From: Lentisphaeria bacterium
Lineage (GTDB): Bacteria > Verrucomicrobiota > Lentisphaeria > Victivallales > UBA1829
Assembly: GCA_003526375.1 (NCBI GenBank)
Contig: DPDG01000075.1
Location: 1 to 6,156, forward strand
Direction of reading: 5' to 3'
Length of the DNA stretch: 6,156 nucleotides
How positions within the stretch are numbered: the stretch's first letter is position 1; every line of letters starts with the position of its first letter. The translations under genes and the position numbers were made by a program. The notes beneath the pieces are model-generated. The model made no database searches, was not told the DNA's origin, and was given only the letters and a program-made list of their open reading frames with translations. Positions 6,155 through 6,156 of this stretch are shown one piece after another.

Positions 6155-6156
6155 TT

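Overview
The window looks like chromosome of a Lentisphaerae (Victivallales-type) bacterium. This is inferred from its combination of genes: a LacI regulator with the IAGVSQPAVSAALSSKG style of helix-turn-helix, a secreted clan-A-like glycosidase, and a pseudopilin-like protein carrying the IIAILAAMLMPALNKAKEK segment and an ...NVLYMDGHA motif. Large families of LacI regulators, secreted glycosidases and pseudopilin-like proteins are known from that phylum. No phage, IS, CRISPR, tRNA or rRNA sequence was seen.

Layout from left to right: (1) 1-105 is the 3' flank of the regulator and contains a nested inverted repeat. (2) 106-1206, minus strand: a LacI/GalR-family repressor. Its start at 1206 is fixed by a GGAG Shine-Dalgarno and a perfect-consensus sigma70 promoter (TTGACA, 17 bp, TATAAT) with a CG-centred palindrome at the transcription start. 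(3) 1207-1541: an AT-rich divergent intergenic region with one promoter for each flanking gene. (4) 1542-2879, plus strand: a homodimeric (alpha2) glycyl-tRNA synthetase, followed by a strong hairpin terminator at 2898-2938 that can work in both directions. (5) 3101-5188, minus strand: a secreted 695-aa multidomain protein with a TIM barrel. (6) 5229 to about 6089, minus strand: a pseudopilin-like protein, 40 bp upstream of the barrel gene and probably in the same operon. The operon converges on the glyS terminator.

Functionally, glyS is housekeeping. The other three genes form a plausible carbohydrate-use module: a sugar-responsive regulator, a surface or exported pseudopilin-like protein, and a secreted glycosidase-like enzyme. 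Whether this LacI protein controls the operon is not shown: I found no copy of its candidate operator next to the operon, and the operon's own upstream region is cut off by the window edge.

The most notable observations are two. The pseudopilin gene has a broken prepilin leader: the class III FTLIE motif is missing from the open frame, and a possible remnant (CFTE) lies in another frame just upstream. The barrel protein has an Asp-Glu pair at predicted strand 4 but Gln where a clan-A nucleophile Glu would be expected at strand 7. I do not see convincing evidence for a wholly new multi-gene system.
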